In this document: positions 50,846 to 60,581 of the stretch, one piece after another
Layout of the letters: the number at the start of each line of letters is the position of its first letter
How positions within the stretch are numbered: position 1 is the stretch's first letter
Assembly (NCBI GenBank): GCA_030160035.1
Contig: BSNO01000004.1
Coordinates: 62,001-126,000, forward strand
Source of the DNA: Rhizobium albus
GTDB taxonomy: Bacteria; Pseudomonadota; Alphaproteobacteria; Rhizobiales; Rhizobiaceae
Reading direction: 5' to 3'
Length of the DNA: 64,000 nucleotides
Notes under the pieces: generated by a model
Database searches by the model: none
Told to the model about the DNA's origin: nothing
Seen by the model: the letters and a program-made list of their open reading frames with translations, nothing else
Program-made: the position numbers and the translations under genes

Positions 50846-53416
50846 TTAAAGATTGCGGAGAATTGGCGCTGCTTTCTGCCCGAGCACCCGCCATGTTCCG
50901 GCAAGGCCGATCCCCACCGTGACCACGATCGCAATCACGAGCGTGGATATGGCTACGTCCGGCAGGAAGCTCGACGGCAGCGTCATGATGCGCGCAACGA
51001 TGTACCAGGCGGCCACTCCACCGGCGAACAGCGCAAAGATCGCGGTGGCCAGCCCGAGGATCAGATATTCGTAGGAAAATGCGCGGATCAGCGTGCTGCG
51101 CGTTGCCCCGAGCGTCTTCAGCACGACCGCATCGTGCGTCCGCGCCCGGTTGCCGGCAGCCAGCGCGCCCGAAAGCACGAGGATCGAGGCAATCAGCGCG
51201 ACCGCCGCAGCAGCGCGGATCGCGACGGCCAGCTGCTCCACCAGACGATCCACCACGTCGATCGCGTCCTTGACGCGCACGCTGGTGACCGTCGGCAAGG
51301 CGTTCGTCACCTCACGCAAGATCTGCCCTTCCTGCGCCGCATCGAGGCTCGGATCGGTCAGCGTTGCGAGCCACGCATGTGGTGCGCCGGCAAATGTGTT
51401 GGGCGAAAAGACCATGATGAAGTTGATCGACAGCGATTCCCACTGGATCTCGCGCAGATTGGCGATCTCTGCGGTCACTTCGCGGCCGAGCACGTTGACG
51501 GTGATGGAATCGCCGATGCCGAGGCCAAGTTCGCCCGCCTCTTCGGCCGAGAACGAGACGAGAGGAGGGCCGTCATAGTCTTCAGCCCACCACTCCCCTT
51601 CCGTAAGCGCCGTGCCGGCGGGCAGCGTTGGTGCATAGGTGATGCCACGGTCACCGCGAAGAACCCAGCGACCCTCGGCGTAATCTTCGGGGTTCGGCAC
51701 CTCACCATTGATTCCGACGATACGTCCACGCAGCATCGGCACAGCATCGATGTCGCCTTCCGGCGCAGCGGTCGCAACGATCCCTCTGAACTGGTCGATC
51801 TCGCTCGACTGGATGTCGACGAAGAAGAAGTTCGGCGCGCGCTCCGGCAGATTGCCGGCAAGTTCGCGCCGCAGATTGCCGTCGATCAGCGCCAGCGTCA
51901 CCAACAGCGCGAGGCCGAGTCCGAGGGAGAGAACGACGGACGGCGTCAAGGCGCCCGGCCGGTGAATGTTGCCGATGGCAAGCCGAAGTGCCGCGGAATT
52001 GACGCGCGGGCTGCGCTTTGCCGCCCACTGGATGAGCACCGCCACCGAGCGGAGAACCACGAAGGAGAATGCGATCGCCGCCAGAAAGATGATCGCGATG
52101 AACCGATCGAACGATGTGAGGATCGCAAGCGCCGCCAGCGCCGCCATGGTGACGGCGGTTGCCGCGAGGTAGCGCTTGGCAGGCCAGCCTGCACCGTCGA
52201 ATCCCTGGCTTCGAAACAGTGCGGTTGCCGGCACGTCCTGTGCGCGGCCAAGCGGCAGGATCGCGAAAGCGAGCGCGGTCAGCAGACCAAAGACCGCAGC
52301 GAGCAAGAGCGCGCCCGGATGCACGGAGACACCGCTGCCGATCGGAAGCAGATCTGCAAGAAATACTGCCGCCACGAAGGGCACGATCGCTCCGATGACC
52401 ACACCGATCAGGACACCGATGGTGGCGACGATGCCGATCTGGACCAGATAGACCATGACGACGAAGCGGCTCGATGCGCCGACGCATTTCAGTGTTGCGA
52501 TCACGCCGCGTTTGGAATCCATGAAAGCGCGCACGGCATTGGCGACGCCAACGCCGCCGACGACGAGCGCCGTCAGACCCACGAGCGTGAGAAACTGCGA
52601 GAAGCGTTCGATGTTTTCGGTCAGCTGCGGCGCGGCGTTGGCGCTGGTGCGCACGGCCCAGCCGGCATCTGTGTAGTCCGCCCGAGCTTCGTCACGGATA
52701 GCCTGCAGCTGATCGTAGGTCGCAGGCTCCGGCAGGCGGACCTTGTAGACATATTCGACAAGGCTGCCGAGCTGGAGAAGGCCTGCCGCTTCAAGCGCGT
52801 CCACCGAAACCAGGAAGCGCGGCGCAAACGCGAAGCCTTCGGACAGGAGATCGGGCTCGTTGATCAGCGAGGCGCGCACCTCGAAGGTCGCGCTGCCGAG
52901 CGTCAGGCGATCGCCGATCGAAAGACCCATCCGTTCGAGAAGCACAGGCGCGACCACCGCACCATAAGCGCCATCGATAAGACCATGCCGCGCATCGAAA
53001 TCGAGCGCCGGTTCGGTGACGAGGGATCCATAGAGCGGGTAGAGGTCATCCACCGCCTTCACTTCGACAAGCGACTGGTCGCTGCCATCCTCGAGCCTGG
53101 CCATGGAGCGCAGATTGACCGATTGAGCCACGTCGCCCAGCCCTTCGACGAAGGCGAGGTCGTCGCCCGTCGCCGGCCGGTTGTCGATTTCGAAACGGAT
53201 GTCACCCGCAAGAATGGCCTGGCCTTCGGCGGCGATGGCATCGGTGATCGAGCGCGACACGGAATTGACGCCGGCAATCGCCGCAGTGCCGAGAACGATA
53301 CAGGCGAGGAAGATATAGAAGCCCGAAAGGCCACCACGCATTTCGCGCAGCGCCAGCCGCAGGGCCAACTTGAAATTCTGGCTGGAGGTCGCGCGGCTCG
53401 CTGGCGCCTGGCTCAT
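50846..53416 (-). CDS. FtsX-like ABC transporter permease (YbbP type)
   Basis: An 856-aa permease of the MacB/FtsX class. One N-terminal membrane segment, a large periplasmic domain, a central group of membrane segments (with the FtsX-type sequence NAVRAFMDSKRGVIATLKC VGAS), a second periplasmic domain and three C-terminal segments ending in VLGQKAAPILRNL. It pairs with the ATPase gene at 53413, overlapping by 4 bp. YbbAP homologues are thought to export or extract lipid-linked or acyl substrates, but the substrate is not established. Confidence 0.85.
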   Translation of the reverse strand: MSQAPASRATSSQNFKLALRLALREMRGGLSGFYIFLACIVLGTAAIAGVNSVSRSITDAIAAEGQAILAGDIRFEIDNRPATGDDLAFVEGLGDVAQSVNLRSMARLEDGSDQSLVEVKAVDDLYPLYGSLVTEPALDFDARHGLIDGAYGAVVAPVLLERMGLSIGDRLTLGSATFEVRASLINEPDLLSEGFAFAPRFLVSVDALEAAGLLQLGSLVEYVYKVRLPEPATYDQLQAIRDEARADYTDAGWAVRTSANAAPQLTENIERFSQFLTLVGLTALVVGGVGVANAVRAFMDSKRGVIATLKCVGASSRFVVMVYLVQIGIVATIGVLIGVVIGAIVPFVAAVFLADLLPIGSGVSVHPGALLLAAVFGLLTALAFAILPLGRAQDVPATALFRSQGFDGAGWPAKRYLAATAVTMAALAALAILTSFDRFIAIIFLAAIAFSFVVLRSVAVLIQWAAKRSPRVNSAALRLAIGNIHRPGALTPSVVLSLGLGLALLVTLALIDGNLRRELAGNLPERAPNFFFVDIQSSEIDQFRGIVATAAPEGDIDAVPMLRGRIVGINGEVPNPEDYAEGRWVLRGDRGITYAPTLPAGTALTEGEWWAEDYDGPPLVSFSAEEAGELGLGIGDSITVNVLGREVTAEIANLREIQWESLSINFIMVFSPNTFAGAPHAWLATLTDPSLDAAQEGQILREVTNALPTVTSVRVKDAIDVVDRLVEQLAVAIRAAAAVALIASILVLSGALAAGNRARTHDAVVLKTLGATRSTLIRAFSYEYLILGLATAIFALFAGGVAAWYIVARIMTLPSSFLPDVAISTLVIAIVVTVGIGLAGTWRVLGQKAAPILRNL

Positions 53417-54135
53417 GCATAGGCTCCGCGCGACTGGGCAATCGGCTGTGCCTGGCCAAGGCCATCATCCACGATTTCCCCCGACCGCACCTTGATCTGC
53501 CGATCGCAGCGCGCCGCAAGCTGCGGATCATGCGTCACCAGGAGCAGCGTCGTGCCGCGCTCCGCCTGCTTCGTGAAGAGAAGATCGGCGATCTGCCGGC
53601 CCGTTTCGCCGTCCAGGTTGCCCGTCGGCTCATCGGCAATGAGAACGGCCGGCGACGGCGCCAGCGACCTTGCAATCGCCACACGCTGTTGTTCGCCGCC
53701 CGACATCTCGCCGGGATGGTGTGACAGGCGCTCGCCAAGTCCGACGGCCCGAAGCTCCCGCTCCGCCACCTCGAATGCGTCGTTGCGTCCGGCGAGCTCG
53801 AGCGGCACGGCGACGTTCTCGAGCGCGGTCATGTTCGGAATGAGGTGAAAGGACTGGAAGACGATGCCGATATGCCGACCCCGAAAATCGGCGACCGCAT
53901 CTTCGCTCATGCTGTGCAATTCGGCGCCTGCGATGGTGATCGCGCCGCTGTCGATCTTTTCCAGGCCCGCGAGAACCATGAGCAGGGTCGACTTGCCCGA
54001 TCCCGAAGGACCGATGATCCCGACCGACTCTCCGGCGTTAATCTTGAGGGACATTCGCTTCATGACATGAACCGACGAAGCGCCGTTTCCGAGGGTCAGA
54101 TCGGCGTCGGCGAGATCGATGATGTGTTGGGTCAA
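53413..54135 (-). CDS. ABC transporter ATP-binding protein (YbbA type)
   Basis: A 240-aa ATPase of the LolD/MacB/YbbA group. Walker A is GPSGSGKSTLL, signature MSGGEQQRVAIARSL, Walker B VLIADEPTGNLD. Its stop overlaps the permease start. The divergent esterase gene starts 84 bp away, the same gene order as tesA-ybbAP in E. coli, which supports the subtype. Confidence 0.9.
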   Translation of the reverse strand: MTQHIIDLADADLTLGNGASSVHVMKRMSLKINAGESVGIIGPSGSGKSTLLMVLAGLEKIDSGAITIAGAELHSMSEDAVADFRGRHIGIVFQSFHLIPNMTALENVAVPLELAGRNDAFEVAERELRAVGLGERLSHHPGEMSGGEQQRVAIARSLAPSPAVLIADEPTGNLDGETGRQIADLLFTKQAERGTTLLLVTHDPQLAARCDRQIKVRSGEIVDDGLGQAQPIAQSRGAYA

Positions 54136-54219
54136 GGCGGAAGCTTCCTATATGTCCGGATATGGCGGCTGCCCCGGCGTCTACGCTGCAAGGCCGCAAA
54201 AAGATTTAGGAACGGTGCA

Positions 54220-54864
54220 ATGAATGTTAAACGGCTTTCCGCTTTCCTCCTCGCATTCTGTGTCTCCTTGATGGCAAGCGTGACCGCATCGCGTGCTGAA
54301 ACCCTTCAGATCGTGGGTTTTGGCGATAGCCTCATGGCCGGTTACCAGCTCGATGCCGCCTATGCGTTCCCGGTTCGCCTGGAAGCGGCACTTCAGGAAC
54401 GCGGACACGATGTCGTGATCGCCAATGCCGGCGTATCCGGCGATACCAGTTCGGCCGGCCTGTCGCGGCTCGATTGGTCGGTGCCGGACGGCACGGATGC
54501 GGTGATCCTCGAACTCGGTGCCAACGACATGCTGCGCGGCATCGACCCGGCGCGGACCGAAGCCAATATCGAGGAAATGATCACACGGCTGAAGGCCCGC
54601 AACATTGAAGTGCTGCTAGCCGGCATGCTGGCGTCGCCGAATATGGGTGCTGACTATCAGACGCGATTCAACGGTCTTTTCGAGCGTCTCGCCGAAAAGC
54701 ACGATCTGGTTTTCTACCCCTTCTTCCTCGATGGCGTTGCCGCTGAGGCCGCACTCAATCTCGACGACGGGATCCACCCGAATGAAGACGGCATCGACGT
54801 GATGGTCGAGCGGTTCATTCCTGCCGCAGAAGAATTGCTGCAGCGCTTGAAACCAGATGCCTGA
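54220..54864 (+). CDS. SGNH-hydrolase arylesterase (TesA-like)
   Basis: A 214-aa exported esterase/thioesterase. A signal peptide (about 1-25, ending SRAE) precedes a GDSL-type domain with the nucleophile in GFGDSLMAG, block II NAGVSGDTSS, block III ELGANDMLRG and block V DGIHPNEDGID (Asp-His pair). ATG at 54220 has AGGA about 9 nt upstream. It is divergent from the YbbAP genes, as in E. coli. Confidence 0.93.
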   Translation: MNVKRLSAFLLAFCVSLMASVTASRAETLQIVGFGDSLMAGYQLDAAYAFPVRLEAALQERGHDVVIANAGVSGDTSSAGLSRLDWSVPDGTDAVILELGANDMLRGIDPARTEANIEEMITRLKARNIEVLLAGMLASPNMGADYQTRFNGLFERLAEKHDLVFYPFFLDGVAAEAALNLDDGIHPNEDGIDVMVERFIPAAEELLQRLKPDA

Positions 54865-54974
54865 GACGCGCGTTGGAACCCGATAAGGCAAAAGTGGACG
54901 CTGAATATTTAGGGATTGTCGACGGCTGCGTCGCATGATTCGCTGAGAGTGCCTTTCGATTCGGGGAGATCTCC

Positions 54975-55571
54975 ATGCCGAGACTATTCGCCGCCCTCGA
55001 ACTCCCGCGTGACACCACAATGTCGCTTTCCCTCTTGCGCGGCGGGCTTCCCGGCGCGCGATGGATCGACGTGGAAAATTATCACATCACGCTCCGCTTC
55101 ATCGGTGACGTGGATGGTCCCACAGCCGACGAGATCGTCAACGCTTTCGACCGCATCCGCCGGACCGAATTTCCGGTACGGCTCCAGGGCATGGGGTCTT
55201 TCGGCGCCAAGAAGCCGCATTCCATCTGGGCCGGCGTCACGCCGACCGCCGAACTCATGGCCCTTCAGGCCGAAATAGAACGGGTGTGCCAGCGGTTGCG
55301 ACTGCCTGCCGATCCGCGCAAGTTCAAGCCCCATGTCACCTTGGCGCGCATCAAGACGGCAAGAGAAAGCGACGTGGTGCGCTACCTCCAGGGGCGCGGC
55401 GATTTCCACACGCAGGCGTTCACGGTCACCCGCTTCGTCCTCATGTCCTCGCGCGATTCGATCGGCGGGGGACCTTATGTGACGGAAGAAGCATTTCCTC
55501 TCGACGAAGCCAATGCATCGGCCGGCACGGGCAGCAGCCTGCTGCCAAACGCCTATTATAGCCCGCTCTAG
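54975..55571 (+). CDS. thpR: RNA 2',3'-cyclic phosphodiesterase (ThpR)
   Basis: A 198-aa 2H-phosphoesterase. Both catalytic HxTL motifs are visible: HITL (H37) and HVTL (H120). The start [11 protein letters not shown] is typical. It hydrolyses 2',3'-cyclic phosphate ends on RNA and can join tRNA halves by 2'-5' bonds in vitro. The stop codon falls in a small hairpin (55562-55587). Confidence 0.9.
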   Translation: MPRLFAALELPRDTTMSLSLLRGGLPGARWIDVENYHITLRFIGDVDGPTADEIVNAFDRIRRTEFPVRLQGMGSFGAKKPHSIWAGVTPTAELMALQAEIERVCQRLRLPADPRKFKPHVTLARIKTARESDVVRYLQGRGDFHTQAFTVTRFVLMSSRDSIGGGPYVTEEAFPLDEANASAGTGSSLLPNAYYSPL

Positions 55572-55587
55572 CGCTTTTCAGAGCGGG
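55562..55587 (+). other. Hairpin at the thpR stop codon
   Basis: Perfect 8-bp inverted repeat (CCCGCTCT with AGAGCGGG, 10-nt loop) that spans the stop codon of thpR, 25 bp before the phhB start. No T-tract follows, so termination is doubtful. Confidence 0.5.
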
Positions 55588-55611
55588 AACGTTCGAAAGG
55601 TTGAACCAGTC

Positions 55612-55905
55612 ATGACTGTCGAAAGGATGAGCGGAGACGCCGTGCGTGAAGCACTGGCGGGCCTGCCGCAATGGACGCTCTCAGCATCGGGAGAGGCGAT
55701 CGAACGGCGCTTCGTCTTTGCAGATTTCAACGAGGCATTCGGCTTCATGAGCCGCGTCGCGCTGAAGGCCGAATCGATGAATCATCATCCCGAATGGTCG
55801 AATGTGTACAAGAACGTGGACGTGACGCTTCGAACCCATGATGTGGGTGGCGTGAGCCGGCTCGACATTCAGCTGGCGCATTTCATGGATACCATCGCCG
55901 CCTGA
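55612..55905 (+). CDS. phhB: 4a-hydroxytetrahydrobiopterin dehydratase
   Basis: A 97-aa pterin-4a-carbinolamine dehydratase. The catalytic motif is in [18 protein letters not shown], and [10 protein letters not shown] follows. It regenerates the pterin cofactor of aromatic amino-acid hydroxylases or acts in molybdopterin-linked pathways in bacteria. ATG at 55612 is chosen; an ATG 5 codons later (55627) is possible. Expressed with thpR. Confidence 0.92.
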   Translation: MTVERMSGDAVREALAGLPQWTLSASGEAIERRFVFADFNEAFGFMSRVALKAESMNHHPEWSNVYKNVDVTLRTHDVGGVSRLDIQLAHFMDTIAA

Positions 55906-55973
55906 CAGAGACTTGAAGAGGCCGCTTCAGGCCACGATTTGTCAGAGCGGATTGAACGTTAAGAGGCACGTCT

Positions 55974-56372
55974 ATGGACGACAAGAAGATTGCCGATATT
56001 TTGACGGTCGAAGACACGCAGGGCCAGCGCGAGCAGGAAAGCCGCGTTCGCGCGAAGTTCTTCGAGACACTGCGGCGCGCGGCTCAATATGTGCCTTTCA
56101 TCGAAGATCTGGTCGCAGCCTATTATTGCGCGCTGGATCCGAAGACGCCTACGCGGGTGCGCGGGACGCTCCTGGCGGCGCTCGCTTATTTCGTTCTGCC
56201 ATTCGATTTCGTGCCGGACTTCATCGCCATCATCGGTTTCGGCGACGATCTGGCGGTTCTCGCCGCGGCGATCACGGCCGTGCGCAGCCACATGACCGAA
56301 GCGCACTATGCCGCCGCCCGCGAGACGCTCGGCAAAGAAGCCGAGACGGCAGGGACCGCATCGACATTCTGA
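55974..56372 (+). CDS. DUF1232 (YkvA) family membrane protein
   Basis: A 132-aa protein whose core ALAYFVLPFDFVPDFIAIIGFGDDLAVL is the DUF1232 signature, a helical hairpin in the membrane. Family function is unknown. It is convergent with the ECF sigma gene, with stop codons only about 20 bp apart. Confidence 0.88.
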   Translation: MDDKKIADILTVEDTQGQREQESRVRAKFFETLRRAAQYVPFIEDLVAAYYCALDPKTPTRVRGTLLAALAYFVLPFDFVPDFIAIIGFGDDLAVLAAAITAVRSHMTEAHYAAARETLGKEAETAGTASTF

Positions 56373-56392
56373 TCGCCAGAACCGGCAGAGGA

Positions 56393-56968
56393 TCAGTCGT
56401 CCGTATCGATCCTCGGATCGTCTTCGAGCGCTTTCTTCAACCGACCAAAAGCCAGTCTGATACGGGATTTGACCGTGCCGAGCGGCAATCCGGTCTCTTC
56501 CGCTATCTGGCTGTGGGAAAGGCCGATGAAGAAGGCCAGCCGTACCAGCTCGAGCTGTTCGGCCGGCAGCACGCTCATGGCGCGGCGCACCCGCTCGTCG
56601 CGCTGCTGCGCATCCATCACGAGATCCGGCGCCTCCGGCGCGCTCGGCAGGAGCGACGGATCCTCCGCATCAAGGTCTTTGCCGCGATCTCGACGCAGCG
56701 CATCGATCCGGCGGTTTCGAGCGACACGGAACAGCCAGGTGGCCAGAGACGACTTCGCAGGGTCGAAAAGCCCTGCCTTGTGCCACAGGACGATCATCAC
56801 TTCCTGCGCCAGCTCCTCGGCTTCCTGCGGCTGCATGTTCAGGCGCAGCAGGTAGGATTTGATGCGGGGCGCGAAATAATCGAACAGCTGCGCGAACGCC
56901 GACTTGTCGCGCTCGACGGCGACGGCTCGGGCGAGCCGGGCAAAGCGCTCATTCAACTCGACAGTCAT
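56393..56968 (-). CDS. ECF-type RNA polymerase sigma factor
   Basis: A 191-aa sigma-70 factor. Region 2 includes FDYFAPRIKSYLLRLNM and the -10 contact helix EELAQEVMIVLWHKAGLFD, WLFRVARNRRIDALRR; region 4 is LPAEQLELVRLAFFIGLSHSQIAEETGLPLGTVKSRIRLA. It resembles the RpoE group whose partner anti-sigma is ChrR, but no chrR-like gene follows: the neighbour is the convergent DUF1232 gene. So it may be orphan or regulated differently. Confidence 0.9.
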   Translation of the reverse strand: MTVELNERFARLARAVAVERDKSAFAQLFDYFAPRIKSYLLRLNMQPQEAEELAQEVMIVLWHKAGLFDPAKSSLATWLFRVARNRRIDALRRDRGKDLDAEDPSLLPSAPEAPDLVMDAQQRDERVRRAMSVLPAEQLELVRLAFFIGLSHSQIAEETGLPLGTVKSRIRLAFGRLKKALEDDPRIDTDD

Positions 56969-57346
56969 TCGTGGGCGTCGTCCTGATTAACGCGGTGCGG
57001 TTCGGTGAAGTCTGCCGACCGGCACCAAGTGCAGACAGGTACACAGCTTTTTGCAAAGGTCAAACTGTTGCCGGATTCTTTGCCGCATAGTCGCAGCATC
57101 GTTTCGATGAGGAGCGATGGGGCTTTCCGCCGGTGCATTTGGCCGGCAGGCAGAGTGTGGCTGTCAGCCGGTTCAGGCCTCGGGGGTTTCGTCAAGCAAG
57201 CGCATGATCGTGGTAAAAAACCAGAGGGTTACGGTTTGGTAACCGCGATTAAGTAAAATTAAACCGAAGCGGTGTTGTTTGCCCGCCAAAGGGCGTTGCG
57301 GCGGACGACGCTTCGTCAATTCTGATCAGGCAACCGGCAGGATAAA
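56969..57346. promoter_or_regulatory. 378-bp divergent region between ECF sigma and IalB-like genes
   Basis: Contains a perfect 6-bp inverted repeat GGTTAC-n6-GTAACC at 57227-57244, about 105 bp before the ialB-like start. A minus-strand open frame of 76 codons (56965-57195, TTG start, overlapping the sigma gene by 4 bp) has no support from composition or homology and is not called as a gene. Confidence 0.45.
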
Positions 57347-57850
57347 ATGTTCGTGAAGACTCTTCTCACCGCACTCGCGCTCACGGCGGCGACAACGGCG
57401 ACCGCCTACGCCCAATCTCCCACACGCATGAATCAGTTCAATGCCTGGGGTGCCTATTCCTACGACAGCGGCAACGGGAAGGTGTGCTACATCCTCTCCG
57501 TCCCGACCAGCTCCGAACCGAGCTCCGTCAACCACGGCGAGAACTTCTTCCTCGTCTCCCAGCGCCCCGGCCAGAACGTCTCCTATGAGCCGCAGGCGAT
57601 GATGGGCTACCCGCTGCAGGATGCCTCCAAGGTCAACGTCACGGTCGACGGCCGCGCCTTCACCCTGTTCTCTCGTGGCAATTCCGCCTGGGTCGAGAAT
57701 GCGGCTGAGGAGCCTGCTCTCGTAACGGCGATGCGCGGCGGCTCGTCCATGACGGTGCAGGCCGTGTCCGGGCGCGGCACGAATACGAGCTACTCCTATT
57801 CGCTCTCCGGCGTGACCGCGGCTTTGAACGAAATTCAGAACTGCAATTGA
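57347..57850 (+). CDS. Invasion-associated locus B (IalB) family protein
   Basis: A 167-aa exported protein. Signal peptide about 1-22 (ending AYAQ). The IalB domain follows, with FNAWGAYSYDSGNGKVCYILS and the second Cys near the end (EIQNCN) likely forming a disulfide. In Bartonella, IalB aids erythrocyte invasion; in free-living Rhizobiales the role is unclear. Confidence 0.88.
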   Translation: MFVKTLLTALALTAATTATAYAQSPTRMNQFNAWGAYSYDSGNGKVCYILSVPTSSEPSSVNHGENFFLVSQRPGQNVSYEPQAMMGYPLQDASKVNVTVDGRAFTLFSRGNSAWVENAAEEPALVTAMRGGSSMTVQAVSGRGTNTSYSYSLSGVTAALNEIQNCN

Positions 57851-57860
57851 TGCTTGCGCT

Positions 57861-57890
57861 CACCCTTGCGGCTTTCGGCCTGCAAGGGTG
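57861..57890 (+). terminator. Hairpin after the IalB-like gene
   Basis: A 9-bp perfect stem (CACCCTTGC with GCAAGGGTG), 11 bp past the stop codon, with a 12-nt loop that can itself pair (GGC/GCC). No T-tract follows, so it is only a possible terminator. Confidence 0.45.
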
Positions 57891-58004
57891 ACGATCCGGC
57901 CCATGTGTGATACATGGCCCGCCAACGACATCGCTAAAGCTAATAATGCGCCGCCGCAGTCCTGATCTGCGGGGGCGCTTCGCATTGGAAAGCGGCAGAT
58001 TGAC

Positions 58005-59240
58005 ATGGCTTTGACACTCGAACTCGGCGATCCGGCGCAGCGCGAACAGCTGGCTCAGCGTGCGCCTGCGCGCGCAGAACCGCTCGACCTGGTCGGCCTG
58101 TCGCGGGAAGACCTCGGCGCTGCGCTCGCCAATGTCGGCGTGCCGCAGAAGCAGGTGCGCATGCGCGTCAGCCAGCTTTGGCACTGGCTCTACATGCGCG
58201 GCGTCAACGATTTCGACCGCATGTCCAACATCTCCAAGGAGATGCGCGCGCTCCTGAAGGCCAACTTCACCATCGGGTGGCCGGAAATCGCCGATGAGCA
58301 GATATCGAACGATGGCACCCGCAAATGGCTGCTGCGCTTTCCATCGCGCGGCGCCGGCCGACCCGTCGAGGTCGAAACGGTCTACATCCCCGAAGAAGGC
58401 CGCGGCACCCTTTGCGTTTCGAGCCAGGTCGGCTGCACGCTCACCTGTTCGTTCTGCCACACCGGCACACAGAAGCTCGTGCGTAACCTCACCTCCGGCG
58501 AAATCCTCTCGCAGCTGATCCTTGCCCGCCATCGCCTTGGCGATTTCCCCGATGTCGAAGCAGCGCCGGGCACGATGGTGCCGAGCGAAGGCCGCAAGGT
58601 GTCCAACATCGTGATGATGGGCATGGGCGAGCCGCTCTACAATTTCGAAAACGTGAAGCAGGCTCTGCTGATCGCCTCGGATGGCGAAGGCCTCTCGATC
58701 TCCCGCCGCCGCATCACTCTGTCGACCTCTGGCGTCGTTCCGGAAATACGCCGGGCCGGCGAGGAAATCGGCGTTATGCTGGCGATTTCGCTGCATGCCG
58801 TGCGCGACGATCTGCGCGACGAACTCGTTCCGATCAACAAGAAGTACCCGCTGAAGGATCTGCTGCAGGCCTGCCGCGACTATCCGGGCCTCTCCAACGC
58901 ACGGCGCATCACCTTCGAATATGTGATGCTGAAGGGCGTCAACGACAGCCTGGAAGATGCCCGCGATCTGGTGAAGCTCTTGAAGGGCATCCCGGCCAAG
59001 ATCAACCTGATCCCCTTCAACCCGTGGCCGGGCAGCGCATACGAGTGCTCGGATTGGGAGCAGATCGAGCGCTTCGCCGACTTCGTCAATCATGCAGGCT
59101 ATGCATCGCCGATCCGCACGCCGCGCGGCCGCGACATTCTCGCCGCCTGCGGCCAGCTGAAATCCGAATCGGAGCGGCTGCGTAAATCGGAAAGACTGGC
59201 TCTGGAATCCATGATGATCGCCGGACACGGCGCCGAGTGA
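58005..59240 (+). CDS. rlmN: 23S rRNA / tRNA A2503-A37 methyltransferase RlmN
   Basis: A 411-aa radical SAM enzyme that makes m2A at 23S A2503 and in some tRNAs. The radical SAM cluster is CTLTCSFC (C144, C148, C151). [11 protein letters not shown] binds SAM, and the methyl-carrying Cys lies in DILAACGQL near the end. The N-terminal helical domain that binds RNA is present. Confidence 0.95.
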   Translation: MALTLELGDPAQREQLAQRAPARAEPLDLVGLSREDLGAALANVGVPQKQVRMRVSQLWHWLYMRGVNDFDRMSNISKEMRALLKANFTIGWPEIADEQISNDGTRKWLLRFPSRGAGRPVEVETVYIPEEGRGTLCVSSQVGCTLTCSFCHTGTQKLVRNLTSGEILSQLILARHRLGDFPDVEAAPGTMVPSEGRKVSNIVMMGMGEPLYNFENVKQALLIASDGEGLSISRRRITLSTSGVVPEIRRAGEEIGVMLAISLHAVRDDLRDELVPINKKYPLKDLLQACRDYPGLSNARRITFEYVMLKGVNDSLEDARDLVKLLKGIPAKINLIPFNPWPGSAYECSDWEQIERFADFVNHAGYASPIRTPRGRDILAACGQLKSESERLRKSERLALESMMIAGHGAE

Positions 59241-59250
59241 GGCAAAGGGC

Positions 59251-59748
59251 GTGAACCGCTTCTTTCTGTTCTTTCTGCGCCTGCTCATGATGGCGTTTGC
59301 ATTCTTTGTCGCCTGCATCGTCACCGGCGCGACGCTTGCCTTCCTGACGCGCGCGGTAACACCCGAGGACGTCCGCAACATCACCGGTGACGGCACGTGG
59401 ATAAGCGTCATGATCGGCGTTCTCACCGTCGCAGGCCTCGTCGCCTACGCATCGTTGATCCCGGCGATGTTCATCGCGCTCTATTCGGAGATGCAGCGCC
59501 GCCGCGGCTGGTTGTTCTACTGCCTCTCGGGTGGCGTCGTCGCGGCGCTCTGCCTCGCCTTCCTGCTGTTGAACCCGCAGCAGGACGGCAATCCATCAAT
59601 CAGCTTCGTCGCCGTCATCATCGTTTCCGGGATGCTGGGCGGCCTCGCCTATTGGTTGATTGCCGGACGCCACGCCGGCGGCTGGCTGCCGCGCCAGATC
59701 AAGCGGCGGCGCATGGAGCGCGAGGCTGCCAGCCGCACTGCGGAATAG
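59251..59748 (+). CDS. Small membrane protein of unknown function
   Basis: A 165-aa protein with four membrane segments (about 5-32, 48-75, 85-107, 115-137) and a basic C-terminal tail (RQIKRRRMERE). No family recognised. Start is GTG, 11 bp after the rlmN stop, so the two genes are probably co-transcribed; this pairing is common in Rhizobiales. Confidence 0.7.
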   Translation: MNRFFLFFLRLLMMAFAFFVACIVTGATLAFLTRAVTPEDVRNITGDGTWISVMIGVLTVAGLVAYASLIPAMFIALYSEMQRRRGWLFYCLSGGVVAALCLAFLLLNPQQDGNPSISFVAVIIVSGMLGGLAYWLIAGRHAGGWLPRQIKRRRMEREAASRTAE

Positions 59749-59771
59749 TTTCGCTTGGAGCAGGAAACGCT

Positions 59772-60413
59772 TCAGCGCCCCTGCGTCAGCAGCACCTTGA
59801 TGGCGAAGGCCGAGAAGATTCCTGCAAAGCCGTAGTCGACGGCGCGCATCACCTTGGTGTTCCGCTTCAGCCAGTCGGCCAGGCGCTCGGCGCCGAGCAC
59901 GATCGCAATCACGATCGGCAGCGACAGCACGACGAACAGAAAGCCCAGGAAGAACAGCTTGCTGGCGACGTCCGGATCCCGAACCGACACGAATTGCGGC
60001 AAGAAGGTCATGAAGAACAGCGCGACCTTCGGGTTGAGCAAATTGACTCCTAGCCCGACTGCCCAATTGCTGAAGAAAGACCGCCTCCGCACGGGGCCGG
60101 TCTCGACCGACAGCGTGGACCCGTGCCGCAGCGCCTGGACGGCGAGATACAAGAGATAGCCGGCGCCAACGATCTTCAGCACGAGAAACGCCGTCGGCGA
60201 CGCCACGATCAGCGCCGACAGGCCAAGCGCCACCAGCGTCGTGTGGACCAGGCACCCGGTCATTGCGCCCGCAATGCAGGCAATGCCGGCCCGCCGTCCA
60301 TCGGAAAGCGCGCGGCTGATGAAAAGCGTCATGTCCGGACCGGGCGTGATCGCAAGAAAGATCGAAGCAGCGGAAAATGCTGCCAGCGTCGGCCAGTCGG
60401 GAATGAAGGACAT
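59772..60413 (-). CDS. LysE family amino-acid exporter
   Basis: A 213-aa LysE/RhtB-type translocator with six membrane segments. The signature is [23 protein letters not shown] near the start, then [13 protein letters not shown]. Likely exports a small amino acid or derivative. ATG at 60413 has AGGA upstream; the in-frame ATG 11 codons earlier lacks a site. Confidence 0.9.
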   Translation of the reverse strand: MSFIPDWPTLAAFSAASIFLAITPGPDMTLFISRALSDGRRAGIACIAGAMTGCLVHTTLVALGLSALIVASPTAFLVLKIVGAGYLLYLAVQALRHGSTLSVETGPVRRRSFFSNWAVGLGVNLLNPKVALFFMTFLPQFVSVRDPDVASKLFFLGFLFVVLSLPIVIAIVLGAERLADWLKRNTKVMRAVDYGFAGIFSAFAIKVLLTQGR

Positions 60414-60581
60414 GACGGTCGGTCCTGGAGGAAGCGTGATGGGCATTCCCTAGCGCCGAAACCGACCGTCCGCCACCCGATTCGCGTCGTCATGCCGTGC
60501 CGGTGGCTTGTGTCAGGGCGCGTTCTGAATAAAGTGCGCGCCACATTCGACCCCTGCCAATTTCTCCGAAGCGGATATTCC

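Noticed and set aside
56965-57195. 76-codon frame overlapping the sigma gene by 4 bp, as a possible anti-sigma
   Set aside because: TTG start, no ribosome-binding site, and the Cys pattern does not fit a ZAS or ChrR domain; it lies upstream, not downstream.
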